Shown here one piece after another: positions 51,067-60,197 of a stretch of DNA of 64,000 nt; position 1 is the first letter of the stretch, and each line of letters begins with the position of its first letter. The DNA lies in the NCBI GenBank assembly GCA_947252755.1, contig CAMXWV010000004.1, forward strand, positions 1-64,000, written 5' to 3'. The translations under genes were made by a program, and so were the position numbers. Below the pieces are notes generated by a model, which saw only the letters and a program-made list of their open reading frames with translations, did no database searches and had not been told where the DNA came from. The DNA comes from an uncultured Dermabacter sp. Its GTDB lineage: Bacteria > Actinomycetota > Actinomycetes > Actinomycetales > Dermabacteraceae.

Positions 51067-52595
51067 GCTTGGCGCGCACGCTGTCCATTGCACTCACCGG
51101 GCTTGAGGGCACGGTGGTGGAGGTGGAAGCGCAGCGCTCCCTTGGCATTCCCGGCATCAGCATTGTGGGTTTGCCGGATGCCTCAACATTGCAGGCGAAG
51201 GACCGGGTCCGAGCAGCCTGCCAGCACGCGGGCCACCCCGGGGTGGGGCAGGCGAAGTTCATCGTGAACCTCACGCCCGCGTGGATGAGAAAGTCCGGCT
51301 CCGGGTTCGACCTGCCCGTTGCGGTGGCGGTTCTCCAGGCGGAGGGCGCGGTTCCCTCCGGCAGCGGTGAGCATGTGGTGCATATCGGTGAGCTCAGCCT
51401 GGACGGCTCCGTGCTCCCGGTGCCGGGTGTGCTGCCATCCCTGCTCGCCGCTCGGGATGCCGGCATCCGCTGGGCTGTGGTGCCGGACGGCAACGCTGAT
51501 GAGGCACGCCTGGTTGCCGGGATCGAGATCCGCGCGGTCAGCCACTTGGCGAATGTGGTGGAGATGTACGGCGGCGCGGCTGTGCGCCCACCGGTCCGAG
51601 AAGCGCTGCCACTGCGGACTGTGCCTGCTGCCCCCGCGGCCGACGCGCCCTGCTTCAGCGAGGTGCACGGCCAGGAGCAGGCACGTCTGGCCGCTGAAGT
51701 CGCGGCAGCGGGCGGGCACCACCTGTCTCTCAGCGGTCCGCCCGGCTCAGGCAAGACCATGATCGCCTCCCGCATCCCCACGATCCTGCCTGAGCTCACC
51801 GATGAAGCGGCCCTTGAGCTCGCCGCGATCAGATCGCTGACCGGGCAGTTCCGTGCTGACGGTGGACTTGAACACCAGCCGCCGTTCGTGAGCCCGCACC
51901 ATACGTCATCGGCTGCAGCGATCATCGGCGGCGGCAGCGGCATTGCTCGACCAGGCGCGATTTCCCACGCCCACGGCGGCATCCTGTTTCTTGATGAAGC
52001 GCCGGAGTTCTCCACCCGTGTGCTCGAATCCCTTCGAGAGCCGCTTGAACAGGGAGAGATCCGGCTGCACCGCTCCCATCACGTCACCGTGTATCCCGCG
52101 CGGTTCCAGCTTGTGCTCGCCTCCAACCCGTGCCCGTGCGGAAAAGACTTCGGGCCGAAAGGCAGCTGCGAATGCACCCCGATGGCGAAGCGCCGTTACG
52201 CTGCGCGCCTGTCCGGCCCGATCATGGACCGCGTGGACATGCGGGTGAGTGTTCCGCCCGCCAAGCCCGCAGGCCCCGCCGCGCCGCCACCCGAAGCGAG
52301 CGCGGACATCGCCGAGCGAGTCCGGGCAGCCCGCGCTCGGCAAACAGCTCGCCTTGTCGGCACCCCGTACCGCATGAACGCGGACCTGCCCGGCCCATTC
52401 CTTCAGGAGCGCATGCCGCTCACTCCCGCGGACGACGCGTTCCTCCGCCACCTCGTGGACCGTGGGGCCCTCACAATGCGGGGCCGTGACCGCATCCAGC
52501 GCCTGGCCTGGACGCTTGCCGACCTTCACGGGGCTGAGCGCCCTACCGATTCCCATGTCAGCACCGCACTCATGCTCCGAGGAGATGACCGATGA
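51063..52595 (+). CDS. YifB/ComM family Mg-chelatase-like ATPase
   Basis: A 510-aa AAA+ protein. The N-terminal Lon-like S16 domain (GLEGTVVEVEAQRSLGIPGISIVGLPD) precedes Walker A GPPGSGKT and Walker B GGILFLDEAPEF, and ends with a helical Mg-chelatase C domain. Characterised ComM is a branch-migration helicase that helps integrate foreign DNA in transformation. It sits in the order yraN-comM-dprA with 4-bp overlaps at both ends, so the three are one translation unit. Confidence 0.92.
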   Translation: MSLARTLSIALTGLEGTVVEVEAQRSLGIPGISIVGLPDASTLQAKDRVRAACQHAGHPGVGQAKFIVNLTPAWMRKSGSGFDLPVAVAVLQAEGAVPSGSGEHVVHIGELSLDGSVLPVPGVLPSLLAARDAGIRWAVVPDGNADEARLVAGIEIRAVSHLANVVEMYGGAAVRPPVREALPLRTVPAAPAADAPCFSEVHGQEQARLAAEVAAAGGHHLSLSGPPGSGKTMIASRIPTILPELTDEAALELAAIRSLTGQFRADGGLEHQPPFVSPHHTSSAAAIIGGGSGIARPGAISHAHGGILFLDEAPEFSTRVLESLREPLEQGEIRLHRSHHVTVYPARFQLVLASNPCPCGKDFGPKGSCECTPMAKRRYAARLSGPIMDRVDMRVSVPPAKPAGPAAPPPEASADIAERVRAARARQTARLVGTPYRMNADLPGPFLQERMPLTPADDAFLRHLVDRGALTMRGRDRIQRLAWTLADLHGAERPTDSHVSTALMLRGDDR

Positions 52596-53830
52596 TCACC
52601 GATGACCTGGCCGCACGCGTGTTCTGGAGCGCAGCCGCCGAACCCAACGATGAAGCCGCCCGCGCCATCATCTGGGAGCTTGGCCCGATCGAAGCCATGC
52701 ACCTGGCACTCACCGGCAGCGAAGATGATCTGCAGCGCACGATCCACCGCGGCATCCAGAATCACGAACCCGTCGTGATCGGCGCTGGCCACCGCACAAG
52801 CCAGCAGCGCGCATCCTTGCAGCTCCCTTCCGATTACGCGGCGCAGATGCGCCAGCGCTGGCAGCTGCGTCTGGACGGGCGCACCGCCGAGGAGATCCTT
52901 GCCGACGCCGACCGTGCAGGCATCCGGTTCATCACCCCGAACAGCGAAGAATGGCCCGACCAGCTTGTTGATCTGCAGGTGTCACAGCCGGTGGGTCTCT
53001 GGGCTCGCGGCGAGGGCCACCTCAGTCGGCTCGCCTCGCGCGGCCGCGCGGTCGCGGTGGTGGGTGCACGAGCCGCCACCGCCTATGGGGAGGAGATCGC
53101 TTCAGATCTTGCAATGGGCTTGGCTGCTGCGGGAGTTCCGGTCATATCCGGCGGTGCCTACGGAATCGATGCCGCCGCCCACCGAGGCGCTCTCTCCGCT
53201 CCAACGCCGGCAACCGTGGCAGTGCTGGCAGGGGGTCTGGACCGTCTGTACCCGCGCGGCAACGCGCAGCTGCTGTATGCGGTGATGCGCCACGGCCTGC
53301 TGGTGTCCGAAGCGCCGCCCGGGGTCACCCCCACACGGTGGCGGTTCCTGGAGCGCAACCGCCTGATTGCGGCGCTATCGCAGGTGAGCGTGGTGGTGGA
53401 GGCTGGCGCCCGCTCCGGCGCCCTGTCAACGATCAGAGCGGCCGCAGCGCTGTCGCGCGGTATCTGCGCGGTTCCGGGGCCCGTCACCAGTCCCGCAAGC
53501 GCCGGCTCCCACCACGTGATCCGCAGCCTGGGCGGTGTGCTCGTCACGGACGCGGCAGATGTTCTTGACGAGCTGCGCGGCACCGATCGCACGAACGTGT
53601 ACGCGCCGCAGGCAGACAGCCTGGATTTCCTCTCCGCGCGTGACCGCACGATCCTTGAGGCGGTGCCTCCGCTCAGCTGGATCTCCGTCACCGGACTGAT
53701 CACCGAAGTGCAGCTGCCGGAGGTGGAGATTCGGGCAAGCCTGGCCCGGATGCGCGATCTGGGCCTGCTCAGGGTCACCGGAGACCGCGTGCGGCATTCA
53801 TCGACAAAGCCCAGCGCAGCAGCGGGGTGA
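52592..53830 (+). CDS. DNA-processing protein DprA
   Basis: A 412-aa protein that loads RecA on incoming single-stranded DNA. The Rossmann core has VGARAATAYG, SGGAYGIDAAAHRGAL, LAGGLDRLYP, FLERNRLIAAL and EAGARSGAL. About 130 N-terminal residues form a SAM-like region and the C-terminus a winged helix. ATG 52592 overlaps comM. Confidence 0.94.
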   Translation: MITDDLAARVFWSAAAEPNDEAARAIIWELGPIEAMHLALTGSEDDLQRTIHRGIQNHEPVVIGAGHRTSQQRASLQLPSDYAAQMRQRWQLRLDGRTAEEILADADRAGIRFITPNSEEWPDQLVDLQVSQPVGLWARGEGHLSRLASRGRAVAVVGARAATAYGEEIASDLAMGLAAAGVPVISGGAYGIDAAAHRGALSAPTPATVAVLAGGLDRLYPRGNAQLLYAVMRHGLLVSEAPPGVTPTRWRFLERNRLIAALSQVSVVVEAGARSGALSTIRAAAALSRGICAVPGPVTSPASAGSHHVIRSLGGVLVTDAADVLDELRGTDRTNVYAPQADSLDFLSARDRTILEAVPPLSWISVTGLITEVQLPEVEIRASLARMRDLGLLRVTGDRVRHSSTKPSAAAG

Positions 53831-53880
53831 GTGCTGGAGTCCTAGACTGGCCGTGAGTCCCAGCCAGTGAAAAGGACGCC

Positions 53881-54936
53881 ATGCCCAACCCGCACACCCC
53901 CCGACGGAGGCCGCCGGCCCCGCGGAACGGTGCTGCTTCGGGACTTATTGAGCGCTTGGAGGTCTCCGAGTCGCAGCGCGCGGAGCTGGGGCAGTTCCAG
54001 CGTTATCTGCGGCTTGAGCGCGGACGCTCTGAGCACACTGTGACCGCGTATCTGCGGGACGTGGGCGGGCTGGTGGAGTTTGCGCATCTGCAGCGCAGCG
54101 GAATCACCCTGGACCTGCTGCGCGACTGGCTGAACGAACGCGCCAGCGCCGGCCATGCTGCGAGCACTCTTGCGCGCGCCTCCGCAGCCGCGCGCACCTT
54201 CACGGCGTGGCGGCTAGAGAACGGCCATGCTGAAGACGATCCGGGCCTGCGTCTGCGAGCTCCGAAGCGGGGCCGCAGTCTGCCGGCTGTTCTCACTCGG
54301 GAGCAGACCGCGCAGATGCTGGATGGAGCAGTGCTGGAAGAGCCAGCACCGCTGTCAGACGCCGAGACGCTCGCAGAAACGGGGACGCCCGCGGCGGAAC
54401 CGTCAGAGCCGAACGCGACGGCGACCGCGTTAGGGCTGCGCAACGCCGCAATCCTGGAGCTGCTCTACTCCACAGGGCTTCGGGTCAGTGAGCTCGTGAG
54501 CCTTGCTGAGACCAGCATCAGCCGGGACACCTGGACGATCCGAGTGCGCGGCAAAGGCTCGAAGGAACGGGTGGTGCCCGTCGGCAGACCCGCCCTCGAC
54601 GCCGTGGATGCATACCTTGCGCATGGCCGGGGCGTTCTCGCCACAGCGAGCACACCGGATGATGCGCTGCTGCTCGGCGCGCGCGGCGGTCGAGTCAGTG
54701 ATCGTGAAGTGAGACGGGTGGTCAAAGCCGCCGCCGCGAAGAGCGGCGCAGGCAGCCGGATCTCGCCGCACACGCTGCGGCACAGCGCGGCCACGCACCT
54801 GCTCGAGGGTGGTGCAGACCTCCGCAGCGTGCAGGACATCCTTGGCCATTCGAGTCTGCAGACCACCCAGATCTATACGCATGTGTCAGCGGAGCGGCTG
54901 CGCGCGGCCGTGGACCAAGCCCATCCGCGTGCCTAG
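53881..54936 (+). CDS. Tyrosine recombinase XerC-like
   Basis: A 351-aa site-specific recombinase. The N-terminal core-binding domain (LGQFQRYLRLERGRSEHTVTAY) precedes the catalytic residues: R in STGLRVSEL, K in GKGSKERVVP, HTLRHSAATHLLEGG (H-x-x-R), H in LGHSSLQTTQ, and Y in IYTHVS. A roughly 30-residue insertion rich in Glu, Thr and Ala (near 150-180) makes it longer than the usual 300. The position after dprA matches XerC for dimer resolution. It converges with, and overlaps by 4 bp, the M23 gene. Confidence 0.9.
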   Translation: MPNPHTPRRRPPAPRNGAASGLIERLEVSESQRAELGQFQRYLRLERGRSEHTVTAYLRDVGGLVEFAHLQRSGITLDLLRDWLNERASAGHAASTLARASAAARTFTAWRLENGHAEDDPGLRLRAPKRGRSLPAVLTREQTAQMLDGAVLEEPAPLSDAETLAETGTPAAEPSEPNATATALGLRNAAILELLYSTGLRVSELVSLAETSISRDTWTIRVRGKGSKERVVPVGRPALDAVDAYLAHGRGVLATASTPDDALLLGARGGRVSDREVRRVVKAAAAKSGAGSRISPHTLRHSAATHLLEGGADLRSVQDILGHSSLQTTQIYTHVSAERLRAAVDQAHPRA

Positions 54937-55613
54937 CGCAGCCCTGTTTGCGCTGAAACCAGAACCGCGTGTGCGATCTGGGCGCCGATCGGTGACGCGT
55001 CGGCGCCGCCTGGAGATGCCCCAGGTCCGGACGGCTGGGAGAGGCCGCCCAGCGGCTTCAGCACACTCGGCACCGCAGCACCGAACAGCGGCAGCGGGTC
55101 GATATAGCTGCCGGCGCGCTTCGCCCCCACATGCAGGCACAGCCGCGGAGCACAGTGCGAGAACTTGCCGGCCGCGGGATCGAGCTGCCCGATCACCTGA
55201 CCGCGCTTCACCTCATCGCCAGCCTTCACACTCGCGCGCACCGGCTCATATGTGGACTGCAGTCCGTTCGGATGGCGAATCGACACCACCGGCTTGCCCG
55301 CGACCGGCCCGGCAAACGTCACCACTCCGTCATCCACAGCCGTAATCGTCAGCGAACTGCCGCTCACGTCCAAGCCCCGGTGTCCAGCGGAGTAGAAGAA
55401 CTCGGGGGGATCGAACAGCTTCTCCACTGTGGGCGGACCCGTCACCGGCCACGCCCAAATGCCATGCGCCTCAGCGCTGCCGGACGCGATCGGCGGCGCT
55501 GGCAGCAGCATCAGAGCCCCAACAGTCAGGGTGATCAGCACGGTACGCGCCCGGCGGGATAGGCCAGCGTTTGATGCTCTGCGGATGCGGGAGGATCTGA
55601 ATGACACGGTCAT
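54933..55613 (-). CDS. Secreted M23 (LytM) family metallopeptidase
   Basis: A 226-aa exported protein. A basic start and hydrophobic helix (VLITLTVGALMLLPAPPIASG) act as a signal sequence or anchor. The LytM domain has HRGLD (zinc ligands) and CLHVGAKRAG as the last His motif; the usual H-x-H reads C-L-H here, so the first His is absent. It may cut peptidoglycan or act as a LytM activator. It lies antisense between xerC and rpsB, a common actinobacterial position. Confidence 0.87.
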   Translation of the reverse strand: MTVSFRSSRIRRASNAGLSRRARTVLITLTVGALMLLPAPPIASGSAEAHGIWAWPVTGPPTVEKLFDPPEFFYSAGHRGLDVSGSSLTITAVDDGVVTFAGPVAGKPVVSIRHPNGLQSTYEPVRASVKAGDEVKRGQVIGQLDPAAGKFSHCAPRLCLHVGAKRAGSYIDPLPLFGAAVPSVLKPLGGLSQPSGPGASPGGADASPIGAQIAHAVLVSAQTGLR

Positions 55614-55987
55614 GGCTTCAGTGTTCGGCGGCGGGAGTCGGCACGGAAAGGCGCGGGGGCCGGCCGGGGATAACTGAGCGGGCACAGGGGCAAGCTCATG
55701 GCCGGCAGGTGATCCGCAGATGAACTCTCGGCGGCTTCATCACAAACCGGCCCTCAGACCTGGGCCGGGGAGCAGCGCCGAGCTAAAATGCCAACAGCAC
55801 TCGTTCGCGCGAGTGACTTCGCGTGCCCATCCCATGCGACGCGTCCCATCGGTCTGTCGAACTGGTCGGCAAGCGGGACGTGCGCCGGGCACCAGGCTCA
55901 TGCCGGCAATCCCGCCGGTGTGGAAACAACCGAGAAGAGCCGCTTCTGCGCCGTTGAGGCCCAGAAGCGCAGAAAGAAGAGACGACC
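55614..55987. other. Divergent region and rpsB leader
   Basis: 374 bases between the M23 gene (-) and rpsB (+), with no credible gene. A TAAAAT -10 (55784-55789) and a hairpin (55798-55815) mark the start of a leader of about 190 nt for rpsB. Confidence 0.6.
55784..55815 (+). promoter_or_regulatory. rpsB -10 box and 5'-end hairpin
   Basis: TAAAAT at 55784-55789 is a good -10, though the -35 is poor. CACTCG-TTCGCG-CGAGTG (55798-55815) would form at the very start of the mRNA. It may stabilise the transcript or be part of S2 autoregulation. Confidence 0.5.
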
Positions 55988-56869
55988 ATGGCAGTCGTTA
56001 CCATGCGCCAGCTCCTGGAGAGCGGCGTCCACTTCGGCCACCAGACCCGCCGGTGGAACCCGAAGATGAAGCGCTTCATCTTCACCGAGCGCAACGGCAT
56101 CTACATCATCGACCTGATGCAGTCCCTCACCTACATCGATGAGGCCTACGAGTTCGTGAAGCAGACGGTTGCCCACGGCGGCACCATCCTCTTCGTGGGC
56201 ACCAAGAAGCAGGCTCAGGAGTCCATCCAGGAGCAGGCCACCCGCGTGGGCATGCCCTACGTGAACCAGCGCTGGCTGGGCGGCATGCTCACCAACCTGC
56301 AGACCGTTTCCTCCCGCGTGAACCGTCTCAAGGAGCTTGAGCAGATGGACTTCGAGGATGTGGCCGGCTCCGGCTACACCAAGAAGGAACTGCTCATGAT
56401 GAGCCGCGAGAAGGCCAAGCTTGAGAAGACTCTGGGCGGCATCCGCGATATGTCCAAGGCTCCCTCCGCTGTGTGGATCGTGGACACCAAGAAGGAGCAC
56501 CTCGCCGTTGACGAGGCCACCAAGCTCGGCATCCCGATCGTGGGCATCCTCGACACCAACGCCGACCCGGACGAGGTGCAGTACCCGATCCCGGGCAACG
56601 ATGACGCTATCCGAGCTGTCACCCTGCTGACCCGAGTGATCGCCGATGCTGTGGCCGCAGGCCTCCAGGCCCGTCACGAGAAGACCACCGGCGGCGAGAA
56701 GAACGTCTCCGCCGTTGACGCCGAGCCGCTGGCTGAGTGGGAGCAGGAGCTCCTCAAGCAGTCGGAGGTTCAGCAGGATGAGGCCAAGGCTGATGAGGCT
56801 CCGGCCGAGCAGGCTGCAGCCGAGGAGGCTCCGGCTGCCGAGGCAACCGAAGCGAAGGAAGAGAACTGA
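55988..56869 (+). CDS. Ribosomal protein uS2
   Basis: A 293-aa small-subunit protein. AVVTMRQLLESGVHFGHQTR starts the core; NQRWLGGMLTNLQT and PIVGILDTNADPDEVQYPIPGND are family motifs. The last 60 residues are an Ala/Glu-rich acidic tail. ATG 55988 follows AGAAGAGA. It is co-transcribed with tsf. Confidence 0.97.
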   Translation: MAVVTMRQLLESGVHFGHQTRRWNPKMKRFIFTERNGIYIIDLMQSLTYIDEAYEFVKQTVAHGGTILFVGTKKQAQESIQEQATRVGMPYVNQRWLGGMLTNLQTVSSRVNRLKELEQMDFEDVAGSGYTKKELLMMSREKAKLEKTLGGIRDMSKAPSAVWIVDTKKEHLAVDEATKLGIPIVGILDTNADPDEVQYPIPGNDDAIRAVTLLTRVIADAVAAGLQARHEKTTGGEKNVSAVDAEPLAEWEQELLKQSEVQQDEAKADEAPAEQAAAEEAPAAEATEAKEEN

Positions 56870-56872
56870 GCT

Positions 56873-57697
56873 ATGGCGAACTACACCGCTGCAGACATCA
56901 AGGAGATCCGCGAGCTCACCGGCGCGGGCATGATGGACGTCAAGAAGGCTCTTGACGAGGCCGAGGGCGATAAGCAGAAGGCCATCGAGATCATCCGCGT
57001 CAAGGGGCTGAAGGGCATCGCCAAGCGCGAAGGCCGTTCCGCATCCGAGGGCCTCGTCGTTGCCGATGTGCGCGACGCTGAGGGCGGCCAGCAGGGCACC
57101 CTGCTGGAGATCAACTCTGAGACGGACTTCGTGGCCAAGAACGACAAGTTCGTGGCCCTGGGCGACGCAGCCCTCGCTGCCGCTATCGAGTCCGGCGCCA
57201 CCACTGCGGAGGAGCTCTCCGCCACCCCGTTCGGGGAGGAGCTCACCACCGCTGCTGCCACCATGGGCGAGAAGATCGAAGTGCGCCGCATCGGCCGCGT
57301 GGCCGGCGAAGTGGTCACCAACTACATGCACCGCACCTCGAAGGACCTTCCGCCGCAGGTGGGTGTTCTGGTGGCATCGGACAAGCCCGGCGCTGAGGTG
57401 GCACGCGACATCGCGATGCACATCGCCGCGTACTCGCCGACCTACCTCACCCGCGAAGATGTGCCGGCTGATGTGGTGGAGAACGAGCGCCGCATCGCCG
57501 AGGACACCGCAAAGAACGAGGGCAAGCCGGAGCAGGCTCTGCCGAAGATCGTTGAGGGGCGCCTCAACGGCTTCTTCAAAGAGAACGTGCTCGTGGAGCA
57601 GGCGTACGCCAAGGACCCGAAGCAGACCGTGGGCCAGATCCTGGCGGCTGCCGGCGGCACCGTGAACGACTTCGTCCGCTTCCGCGTGGGCAACTGA
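56873..57697 (+). CDS. Elongation factor Ts
   Basis: A 274-aa GDP/GTP exchange factor for EF-Tu. ANYTAADIKEIRELTGAGMM and the EINSETDFVAKND motif are standard. The gene starts three bases past rpsB and ends before a strong terminator. Confidence 0.97.
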   Translation: MANYTAADIKEIRELTGAGMMDVKKALDEAEGDKQKAIEIIRVKGLKGIAKREGRSASEGLVVADVRDAEGGQQGTLLEINSETDFVAKNDKFVALGDAALAAAIESGATTAEELSATPFGEELTTAAATMGEKIEVRRIGRVAGEVVTNYMHRTSKDLPPQVGVLVASDKPGAEVARDIAMHIAAYSPTYLTREDVPADVVENERRIAEDTAKNEGKPEQALPKIVEGRLNGFFKENVLVEQAYAKDPKQTVGQILAAAGGTVNDFVRFRVGN

Positions 57698-57752
57698 TTC
57701 ACCGGCTGAGCCGCACACTCACAGTGTGAGCAGTGTGCTCAGCTCGGCTGAA

Positions 57753-57785
57753 GGCCCCATCCCGCAGTGCGGGATGGGGCCTTTG
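57753..57785 (+). terminator. Strong terminator after tsf
   Basis: A 12-bp GC-rich perfect stem (57753-57764 with 57770-57781) and a CAGTG loop, followed by TTTG. It is the clearest terminator in the right half of the window. Confidence 0.85.
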
Positions 57786-57910
57786 CCATGTCCGGCCTGC
57801 GCTGTCCACGGCATGCCCACTCAGGCACGATAGGATTGACCGGATACTGTTTGCGGTGCCTGATCGCGCACCGCAGCGGCGCACAGACTGCCAGCAGCGG
57901 AAGGACCAGC

Positions 57911-58675
57911 ATGAGCCACGATCCGGATCCGATCACATCCTCCATCCCGGTCATCCCGCCGAACCCGGACGGCAGGCGTGTTCTGCTGAAGCTCTCCGGT
58001 GAAGCGTTCGGCGGCGGCCGGGTGGGCGTGGATCCGGATATCGTCTCCCGCATCGCCCATGACATCTCCGAAGCGGTCAGCGCCGGAGTGGAATGCGCGA
58101 TCGTGGTGGGCGGCGGCAACTTCTTCCGCGGCGCGGAGCTGTCTCAGCGCGGCATGGACCGCCGCCGCGCGGACTACATGGGCATGCTCGGCACCGTGAT
58201 GAACTGTCTGGCGCTGCAGGACTTCCTGGAGCAGGCCGGCACCTCCACCCGGGTGCAGACCGCCATCACCATGGGGCAGGTGGCAGAGCCGTATCTGCCG
58301 CTGCGTGCGATGCGCCACCTCGAGAAGGGGCGCGTGGTGATCTTCGGCGCCGGCGCCGGCATGCCGTACTTCTCCACGGACACCGTGGCCGTCCAGCGGG
58401 CGCTGGAAATCGGCTGCGAAGAAGTGCTCATGGCGAAGAACGGGGTGGACGGCGTGTACACCGCTGATCCGAAGCAGGACCCCACCGCAACCCGCCTGGA
58501 CCACCTCACCTACTCCGACGCCCTCCAGCAGGGTCTCAAGGTGGTGGACGCCACCGCCTTCAGCCTCTGCATGGACAACTCCCAGCGCATGCTGGTGTTC
58601 GGTATGGACACACCCGGCTCCATCACCCGCGCCATGCTCGGAGAGCGCATCGGCACCCTGGTCACAGGGGACTGA
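57911..58675 (+). CDS. Uridylate kinase (UMP kinase)
   Basis: A 254-aa amino-acid-kinase-fold enzyme making UDP. RVLLKLSGEAFGG, VVGGGNFFRG, MGMLGTVMNCLALQD and AKNGVDGVYTADP are the motifs. ATG 57911 follows GGAAGGA. A TTGACC (57837-57842) lies upstream but no good -10 pairs with it. Confidence 0.96.
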   Translation: MSHDPDPITSSIPVIPPNPDGRRVLLKLSGEAFGGGRVGVDPDIVSRIAHDISEAVSAGVECAIVVGGGNFFRGAELSQRGMDRRRADYMGMLGTVMNCLALQDFLEQAGTSTRVQTAITMGQVAEPYLPLRAMRHLEKGRVVIFGAGAGMPYFSTDTVAVQRALEIGCEEVLMAKNGVDGVYTADPKQDPTATRLDHLTYSDALQQGLKVVDATAFSLCMDNSQRMLVFGMDTPGSITRAMLGERIGTLVTGD

Positions 58676-58740
58676 TGCGACGCAGCGGCCTGTGCGCCGC
58701 CCCCGCCAACGAACCGCAACCCGAGACAGAAGGACACGCC

Positions 58741-59307
58741 ATGAGCGAGACCACCTCCTCCATCCTCAAGGACGCCGAAGAGCGTATGAAGAAGTCGATC
58801 GAGGTCACCCGCGACCAGTTCTCCACGATCCGTACCGGCAGCGCCAACGCCGCGATGTTTGCGGACATCACCGCTGAGTACTACGGCACGCCCACCCCGC
58901 TCAACCAGCTTGCATCGCTGCAGTTCCCGGAGGCCCGCACCGTCATCGTCACCCCTTACGACAAGTCCGCGATGGCGAACATCGAGACTGCCCTGCGCGA
59001 GTCGGACCTCGGCGTGAACCCCACCAACAACGGGGACAATCTCCGCATCGTGCTGCCTGCTCTCACCGAGGAGCGCCGCAAGGACTACACCAAGCTCGCT
59101 CGGACCAAGGCGGAGGACGGCCGCATCTCCATCCGCGGCATCCGCGGCAATGCGAAGAAGGCCATTGAGAAGCTGGTGAAGGACAAAGAGATCGGCGAGG
59201 ACGAGGGCGCACGCGCTGAGAAGGAGCTCGAGGCGGTCACCAAGAAGTACATCGACGTGACCGATGAGGCGCTGGCCGCCAAGGAGAAGGACCTCCTCAC
59301 CGTCTGA
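58741..59307 (+). CDS. Ribosome recycling factor
   Basis: A 188-aa factor splitting post-termination ribosomes with EF-G. It has MKKSIEVTRDQFSTIRTGSAN (read in part), YYGTPTPLNQLAS, NPTNNGDNLRI, and a C-terminal helix pair. ATG 58741 follows AGAAGGA. Confidence 0.97.
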   Translation: MSETTSSILKDAEERMKKSIEVTRDQFSTIRTGSANAAMFADITAEYYGTPTPLNQLASLQFPEARTVIVTPYDKSAMANIETALRESDLGVNPTNNGDNLRIVLPALTEERRKDYTKLARTKAEDGRISIRGIRGNAKKAIEKLVKDKEIGEDEGARAEKELEAVTKKYIDVTDEALAAKEKDLLTV

Positions 59308-59318
59308 GGCCCCGTTCT

Positions 59319-60197
59319 GTGACCACCGCACCCGACGCGGCCGCCGCCGCGCCAGAGATCCCCGCGAAGCGTCCCCGCTCCGCGGGGAGGAACCTGCCTG
59401 CCGCCATCGGCGTGGGCCTTCTGCTCGGACTGATGCTGCTCGGCGTGTTCTATATCCTGCCGAGCCTGCTGCCCGCAGTGGTCGCGATCGCCGCTGTCAT
59501 CGGCTCTCTCGAAGTGTCCAATGCGCTCGCCCACGCCAACCTCCGCGTGCCGGTGATGCCGATGCTGGTGGCAGCGGTGGGCATCGTCATCTCCACCTCT
59601 GTTTACGGATCGGACGGCCTGTTGGTCTCAACCGCTGCCGGAGCGCTGGTGATGATCACGTGGCGGGTGGTGGAGGCAACCGGCTTGATGGCCGTGCGGG
59701 ACGTGGTGGCCGGAATCTTCACCCTCATCTGGGTGCCGTTCCTGGGCAGCTTCATTCTGCTGCTCGCTCAGCAGGACGGCGGCAGCCACAAACTGCTGCT
59801 GGCTGTGCTCATCCCGGTGATGAGCGATACCGGCGGGTACATCGCCGGCGTGCTGTTCGGCAAACATCCGATGGCGCCCACGATCAGCCCGAAAAAGACC
59901 TGGGAAGGCATGTTCGGCTCCCTGCTGTTCGGCATCCTCGCCGGCGCCGGGGTGGGACACTGGCTGCTGCCAGCTGAGCTCGGCTGGGTGTTCGGAGCAG
60001 TCGTGGCAGGCCTGATCGTCATCATCTCCACCATCGGGGACCTCACTGAGTCCCTGCTCAAACGAGACCTCGGCGTGAAGGACATGGGCGATCTGCTGCC
60101 CGGCCACGGCGGGCTCATGGACCGTCTCGACTCAATCCTGCTCGCCGTTCCCACCCTGTACATTCTGCTCTGGATCCTGGAGGCCGCCAATGGCTGA
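59319..60197 (+). CDS. Phosphatidate cytidylyltransferase
   Basis: A 292-aa membrane enzyme making CDP-diacylglycerol. About eight helices; the signature SLLKRDLGVKDMGDLLPGHGG followed by LMDRLDS is complete; SPKKTWEGMFG is the second motif. The start is GTG 59319. It overlaps rlmN by 8 bp. Confidence 0.95.
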   Translation: MTTAPDAAAAAPEIPAKRPRSAGRNLPAAIGVGLLLGLMLLGVFYILPSLLPAVVAIAAVIGSLEVSNALAHANLRVPVMPMLVAAVGIVISTSVYGSDGLLVSTAAGALVMITWRVVEATGLMAVRDVVAGIFTLIWVPFLGSFILLLAQQDGGSHKLLLAVLIPVMSDTGGYIAGVLFGKHPMAPTISPKKTWEGMFGSLLFGILAGAGVGHWLLPAELGWVFGAVVAGLIVIISTIGDLTESLLKRDLGVKDMGDLLPGHGGLMDRLDSILLAVPTLYILLWILEAANG

